From NCBI RefSeq assembly GCF_003627995.1, contig NZ_CP032707.1:2780501-2844500 (forward strand): 64,000 bases of DNA, in the 5' to 3' direction. A program made the position numbers and the translations under genes. The notes beneath the pieces were generated by a model that did not search any database, had not been told where the DNA came from, and saw only the letters and a list, made by a program, of their open reading frames with translations. This DNA is from Brevundimonas naejangsanensis (lineage in GTDB: Bacteria > Pseudomonadota > Alphaproteobacteria > Caulobacterales > Caulobacteraceae). Positions 60,640 through 64,000 of the stretch are shown piece by piece (position 1 is the stretch's first letter; the number at the start of each line of letters is the position of its first letter).

Positions 60640-61442
60640 TGAGCGACGTTCTGGACCGCATCGCCGCCTACAAGCGCGAGGACGTCGCCGCCCGCAAGGC
60701 CGCCGTATCGCAGGACGCCATCGAGGCGCGCGCGAAAAAGGCTTCGGCCCCGCGCGGCTTCCGCGCCGCCCTGGCCAGCCGCTTCGCCGAAACTGGCCGC
60801 CCGGCCCTGATCGCCGAGATCAAGAAGGCCAGCCCGTCCAAGGGCCTGATCCGCGCCGACTTCGACCCGCCCGTTCTGGCCCAGGCCTATGAACGCGGCG
60901 GCGCGTCCTGCCTGTCCGTGCTGACCGACGGCCCCAGCTTTCAGGGCGACGACGCCCATCTGACCGCCGCGCGGGCCGCCGTGGCCCTGCCCTGCCTACG
61001 CAAGGACTTCCTGGTCGATCCGTGGCAGGTGGCCGAGAGCCGGGCGCTGGGCGCCGACTGCATCCTGATCATCATGGACATGATCGACGACGCCCTGGCC
61101 GCTGAACTGCTCGCCGAGGCGACCCGCTGGGGCATGGACGCCCTGATCGAGACGCACGACGCGGACGAGATGGCGCGCGCCGCCAAGCTGGTCGAGGGCC
61201 GCGACGACGCCCTGATCGGCGTCAACAACCGCTCGCTGCGGACCTTCGAGGTCGATCTGGCGACGACGGAGCAACTGGCGGCGATGAGCCCGGAAGGCGC
61301 GTTGCTGGTCGCCGAAAGCGGCCTGTTCACGCCGCAGGACGTGGCGCGCGTGGCGAAGGCTGGCGCGCGCGCCCTGCTGGTCGGCGAAAGCCTGATGCGA
61401 CAGGCGGACGTGGAAGCCGCGACGCGAGCTTTGCTGGCTTAA
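60639..61442 (+). CDS. trpC: Indole-3-glycerol phosphate synthase
   Basis: A 267-residue TIM-barrel enzyme: [16 protein letters not shown] (catalytic Lys/Glu), [38 protein letters not shown] and [10 protein letters not shown]. Last of the local trp genes; trpF, trpB and trpA are not in the window. A REP-like element lies after it. Confidence 0.96.
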   Translation: MSDVLDRIAAYKREDVAARKAAVSQDAIEARAKKASAPRGFRAALASRFAETGRPALIAEIKKASPSKGLIRADFDPPVLAQAYERGGASCLSVLTDGPSFQGDDAHLTAARAAVALPCLRKDFLVDPWQVAESRALGADCILIIMDMIDDALAAELLAEATRWGMDALIETHDADEMARAAKLVEGRDDALIGVNNRSLRTFEVDLATTEQLAAMSPEGALLVAESGLFTPQDVARVAKAGARALLVGESLMRQADVEAATRALLA

Positions 61443-61468
61443 GCTCCCACCCGCAAAGCACCTTCAAT

Positions 61469-61580
61469 CGTCATTCTCGGGCTTGTCCCGAGAATCCGGA
61501 AACGCAACGGGCTGCAAGGCTTAAGCGACGCCATCAATGTCGGAGTCTCTGGACCCCCGGCACGAGGCCGGGGATGACGG
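61469..61580. repeat. REP-like paired-hairpin element between trpC and lpxB
   Basis: A hairpin attctcggg/cccgagaat (61473-61495) and a second cccccgg/ccgggg (61554-61573), with outer cgtcat/atgacg arms pairing across the whole element. It is a dispersed-repeat type seen widely in alphaproteobacteria, and it may terminate the two convergent operons. Nothing else is seen in the 172-bp gap. Confidence 0.75.
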
Positions 61581-61614
61581 AGCAAAGAAGGCCAACAAGC
61601 GTCGAAGGTCAGCC

Positions 61615-62781
61615 TCAGCCCGCCTTCGCCGCAATCACCCGCAGCACCGCATCCGCCGCCAGTTCCGACGGGTCCGGCCCGCCGCGCCCCATCAGGTCCA
61701 GCGCCTGGGTCTGACGACGCGCCTGATCGGCCGCCGCCTCGGGATCGGTCAGCAGCCGCCCTACCGCCTTCGCCAGGGCCTGCGGCGTCGCCTCATGCTG
61801 GATGAACTCAGGCGCGATGCGCTCGTCGGCGGCGATGTTGAACAGGGTGATGTGCTTGGCCGTCACCAGCCGCTTCATCAGGACATAGCTCAAGCCGTCG
61901 ATCTTGTAGGCGATGACCATGGGCGCGCCGGCCAGGGCCAGTTCGGTCGAGACCGTGCCGCTGGTGGCCAGGGCGGCGTTCGCGGCCTTCATGGCGTCGT
62001 ACTTGTCGGCCTCCTGCACGACATGGGTGCGGAATGGCCAGGCGGCGACGCGGCCCGCCACGTCGGCGGCGACGGTGCCCGCCGCGACGACGGCGACCTC
62101 CAACCCCGGAATCTCGCCCTTCAGACGCTTCGCCGCGTCTTCATAGACGGGCGTCATGCGCGTGATCTCGCTGGGCCGGCTGCCCGGCAGGACCAGCAGC
62201 AGGGGCGCATCCGCCGCAATGCCCCGCGCCGCGCGGAAACGGGCGCCGTCGGCCCCCGCCATGTCGACATGCAGCGCCTGCGAGCCGACGACCGTCGTCG
62301 GCAGGCCCGCCTTCTCGAACCAGGGCGCGTCCAGCGCATAGAGGGCCAGCAGGTGATCCACCGCCCCCGCCAGCGTCGTCGCCCGGCCCGGTCGCGAGGC
62401 CCACACCTGCGGCCCGACGTATTTGATCAGCGGCGTCTTCGGCGAAGCGGCGCGGATCGCCTGGGCCACGCGGATGGTGAAGCCCCAGCTGTCGATCAGC
62501 ACCACGGCGTCCGGCTTCTCCGCCGCCGCCAGAGCCGCCGTCTCGGCCACGCGCTTCTTGACCCGACCATAGGCCTTCAGCCCCTCGATCCAGCCCAGGA
62601 TCGACAGTTCGGCGATGTCGAAGGGGCTGACGACGCCCTCGGCCGCCATCTTGGGACCGCCCACGCCGACGAAGACCACGTCATCGCCCAACCGCGCCTT
62701 CAGCGTGCGCGCCAGACCGGCCCCCAGGGCGTCGCCCGAAGCCTCGGCCGCCACCAGCATGACCTTCAGGGGTCGACTCAT
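61615..62781 (-). CDS. lpxB: Lipid-A-disaccharide synthase
   Basis: A 388-residue GT19 enzyme: VMLVAAEASGDALGAGLARTL at the N-terminus, VVLIDSWGFTIRVA, YVGPQVWASRPGR and LLVLPGSRPSEITRM, with SGTVSTELALAGAPMVIAYK near 285. Joins lipid X and UDP-diacylglucosamine. Its start overlaps lpxI by 4 nt. Confidence 0.95.
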   Translation of the reverse strand: MSRPLKVMLVAAEASGDALGAGLARTLKARLGDDVVFVGVGGPKMAAEGVVSPFDIAELSILGWIEGLKAYGRVKKRVAETAALAAAEKPDAVVLIDSWGFTIRVAQAIRAASPKTPLIKYVGPQVWASRPGRATTLAGAVDHLLALYALDAPWFEKAGLPTTVVGSQALHVDMAGADGARFRAARGIAADAPLLLVLPGSRPSEITRMTPVYEDAAKRLKGEIPGLEVAVVAAGTVAADVAGRVAAWPFRTHVVQEADKYDAMKAANAALATSGTVSTELALAGAPMVIAYKIDGLSYVLMKRLVTAKHITLFNIAADERIAPEFIQHEATPQALAKAVGRLLTDPEAAADQARRQTQALDLMGRGGPDPSELAADAVLRVIAAKAG

Positions 62782-63617
62782 CGTTCCACTCCCCAGACGA
62801 ACAAGCCCAGACGGTCGGCCGCCTCGACCAGACCTTCGTGGTCGATGACGATCAACCGACCCTCAAACCCGCCGATTCCCGCCAGACCGGCGGCGGCGGC
62901 GAGCTCGACCGTCGTCGGTCCAATAACGGGCATGTCGACGCGCAGATCCTGGATCGGCTTCGGCGCCTTGCCCAACGCGCCGCGCGCGAAACCCGGCGAG
63001 CCGCGCAGGTCGGCGGGCAGATGCGCCACGCGGCGCAGCATCTCGTCCGTGCCTTCCTGCGCCTCGACCGCCAGCACCAGGCCGTCGCAGACGACGGCGC
63101 CCTGACCGATGTCAAGTTCGCCTGATTTTTCAGCGACATGCAGCGCCTTCTTTAGATCCGAAAGCTGCTCTTCGGTCGGCGTCACTCGGCCTAGAGCCCC
63201 CGCCGTCAGCATCTCGCCGCCCAGAAGATCGTCCGCGCCCTCGACGGCGAAGCCTTCGTCCTCGAACACCGACAGGATCTTGCGCAGCAGGGCGTCGTCG
63301 CCCTTCGACGCCGCCGCGATGATGCCGGGCAGCAGGGATGCGCCCTTCAGATCGGGCTTCAAGGTCTTGAAATCTGGGCGATTGACGTAGCCCGCCAGAC
63401 ACACCGCACGGCAACCCTCGGCGCGCATGGCCTTCAGGATCTTGCCGATCTCGGCCATGCCGAAGTCCTGCCCCGGCCAGCGGTGCAGGTGGGCGTCGGC
63501 GAAACCCTTCAGGCGGATGATGAAGACCTCGCGCCCCTCGGCCTCGCAGCGCTGGGCGACGCGGATGGGCAGATCGCCAGAACCCGCGATCAGGGCCAGC
63601 TTGGGCGCGGTCGTCAT
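62778..63617 (-). CDS. lpxI: UDP-2,3-diacylglucosamine diphosphatase LpxI
   Basis: A 279-residue DUF1009 protein: LALIAGSGDLPIRVAQRCEA, FGMAEIGKILKAMRAEGC and GAVVCDGLVLAVEAQEGTDEML, then DMPVIGPTTVELAAAAG at the C-terminus. It makes lipid X in bacteria lacking LpxH. ATG 63617 overlaps the lpxA stop (ATGA). The order lpxA-lpxI-lpxB is standard for the class. Confidence 0.94.
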   Translation of the reverse strand: MTTAPKLALIAGSGDLPIRVAQRCEAEGREVFIIRLKGFADAHLHRWPGQDFGMAEIGKILKAMRAEGCRAVCLAGYVNRPDFKTLKPDLKGASLLPGIIAAASKGDDALLRKILSVFEDEGFAVEGADDLLGGEMLTAGALGRVTPTEEQLSDLKKALHVAEKSGELDIGQGAVVCDGLVLAVEAQEGTDEMLRRVAHLPADLRGSPGFARGALGKAPKPIQDLRVDMPVIGPTTVELAAAAGLAGIGGFEGRLIVIDHEGLVEAADRLGLFVWGVER

Positions 63618-64000
63618 TCCGCGCCCGGCAGGCACAGCGGGCGCTTGCCGCCGTCACGGATGAAGGCGACGATCTCCATGATCTCGGGCAGGTCGGCATA
63701 GGCCTGCTCGACCCGATCCAACCGCTCGGCGAAGACGCCGTCGCCCTCGAACAGATCACGATAGGCGGCCAGCAGGCGACGCACCGCGTCCTTGCCGTAG
63801 CCCTTGCGTTTCAGCCCGATCAGGTTGAGGCCGTGCAGGCTGGCGTGGTTGCCCCAGGCCGAGCCGTAGGGAATGACGTCGCGCGTCACTGCGGCCAAGC
63901 CGCCGACGATGGCGCCCTGCCCCACCCGGCCGTTCTGGTGCACGGCGCACAGGCCGCCCAGGAAGACCTTGTCGCCGATCCGGGCGTGGCCGCCCAGCGT
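63614..64000 (-). CDS. lpxA: UDP-N-acetylglucosamine acyltransferase, C-terminal part (window edge)
   Basis: The last 128 residues of LpxA; the N-terminus lies beyond base 64000. Left-handed beta-helix repeats end with LGGHARIGDKVFLGGLCAVHQ and IVGGLAAVTRDVIPYG, followed by the family-specific GNHASLHGLNLIGLKRKGY and a helical C-terminal domain. Catalyses the first step of lipid A. Coupled to lpxI. Confidence 0.94.
   Translation of the reverse strand, partial: TLGGHARIGDKVFLGGLCAVHQNGRVGQGAIVGGLAAVTRDVIPYGSAWGNHASLHGLNLIGLKRKGYGKDAVRRLLAAYRDLFEGDGVFAERLDRVEQAYADLPEIMEIVAFIRDGGKRPLCLPGAE

Overview
The window looks like the chromosome of a GC-rich alphaproteobacterium of the Caulobacteraceae, most like Brevundimonas. 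The basis is the gene neighbourhoods: bamE / cbp3 / DUF177 / plsX / fabH / ihfA / merR; glyA-nrdR-rib-nusB-thiL; ALA-synthase hemA; ppiD-trpE-trpG-trpD-trpC; lpxA-lpxI-lpxB. A Caulobacter-type housekeeping promoter before a tRNA and frequent GTG/TTG starts in tightly overlapping operons agree with this. The genus is an inference from family knowledge; no search was run.

Layout. 1-10 kb looks accessory: a HAD phosphatase/phosphomutase coupled to a GH65 disaccharide phosphorylase, a three-gene HlyD/FtsX/ATPase ABC system, and a P-type cation ATPase with a one-base frameshift. It ends at the 3' side of tRNA-Pro(GGG). 10-17 kb is core: merR, ihfA, fabH, plsX, DUF177, cbp3, bamE and the H+-pyrophosphatase hppA. 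17.5-26 kb holds thiL, nusB, riboflavin genes (ribH, RibBX-type ribBA, ribE, a broken ribD-reductase gene), nrdR, glyA and hemA. 26-36 kb has mmsB, two exported methyltransferase-like paralogues, gor, a secreted hypothetical, rpiA, glmU, gph, a dicarboxylate/amino-acid symporter and tRNA-Val(CAC). 36-42 kb is a one-direction polysaccharide locus: UDP-glucuronate decarboxylase (UDP-xylose synthase), membrane GT2 synthase, a second sugar-nucleotide epimerase, a BcsS-like outer-membrane protein and an exported GH10 xylanase. An HWE histidine kinase and a single-domain response regulator follow. 44-48.5 kb is LPS inner core (hldD, hldE, kdsA) with a DUF3089 protein. 48.6-57 kb has sseA, an orphan amino-acid-binding lipoprotein, a Cys/Met PLP lyase, pyrG, secG, tpiA and ppiD. 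57-61.5 kb is trpE(frameshifted)-G-D-C, and 61.6-64 kb is lpxB-lpxI-lpxA (lpxA cut by the window edge).

Most worth a second look: (i) the 36-42 kb locus, whose parts together suggest synthase-dependent export of a xylose-containing, perhaps xylan-like, polysaccharide; (ii) a three-unit 9-bp repeat at exactly the same distance (25 nt) before the start codons of ribE and gor; (iii) a roughly 150-bp paired-hairpin repeat inside a RibD-type reductase gene; (iv) a RibBA whose GTP-cyclohydrolase II half lacks zinc and catalytic residues, followed by ribH, which appears to start at CTG. Three genes (P-type ATPase, ribD, trpE) are each one base short of a continuous frame. At least two of these fall in G/C homopolymers, so sequencing error must be excluded before calling them pseudogenes.
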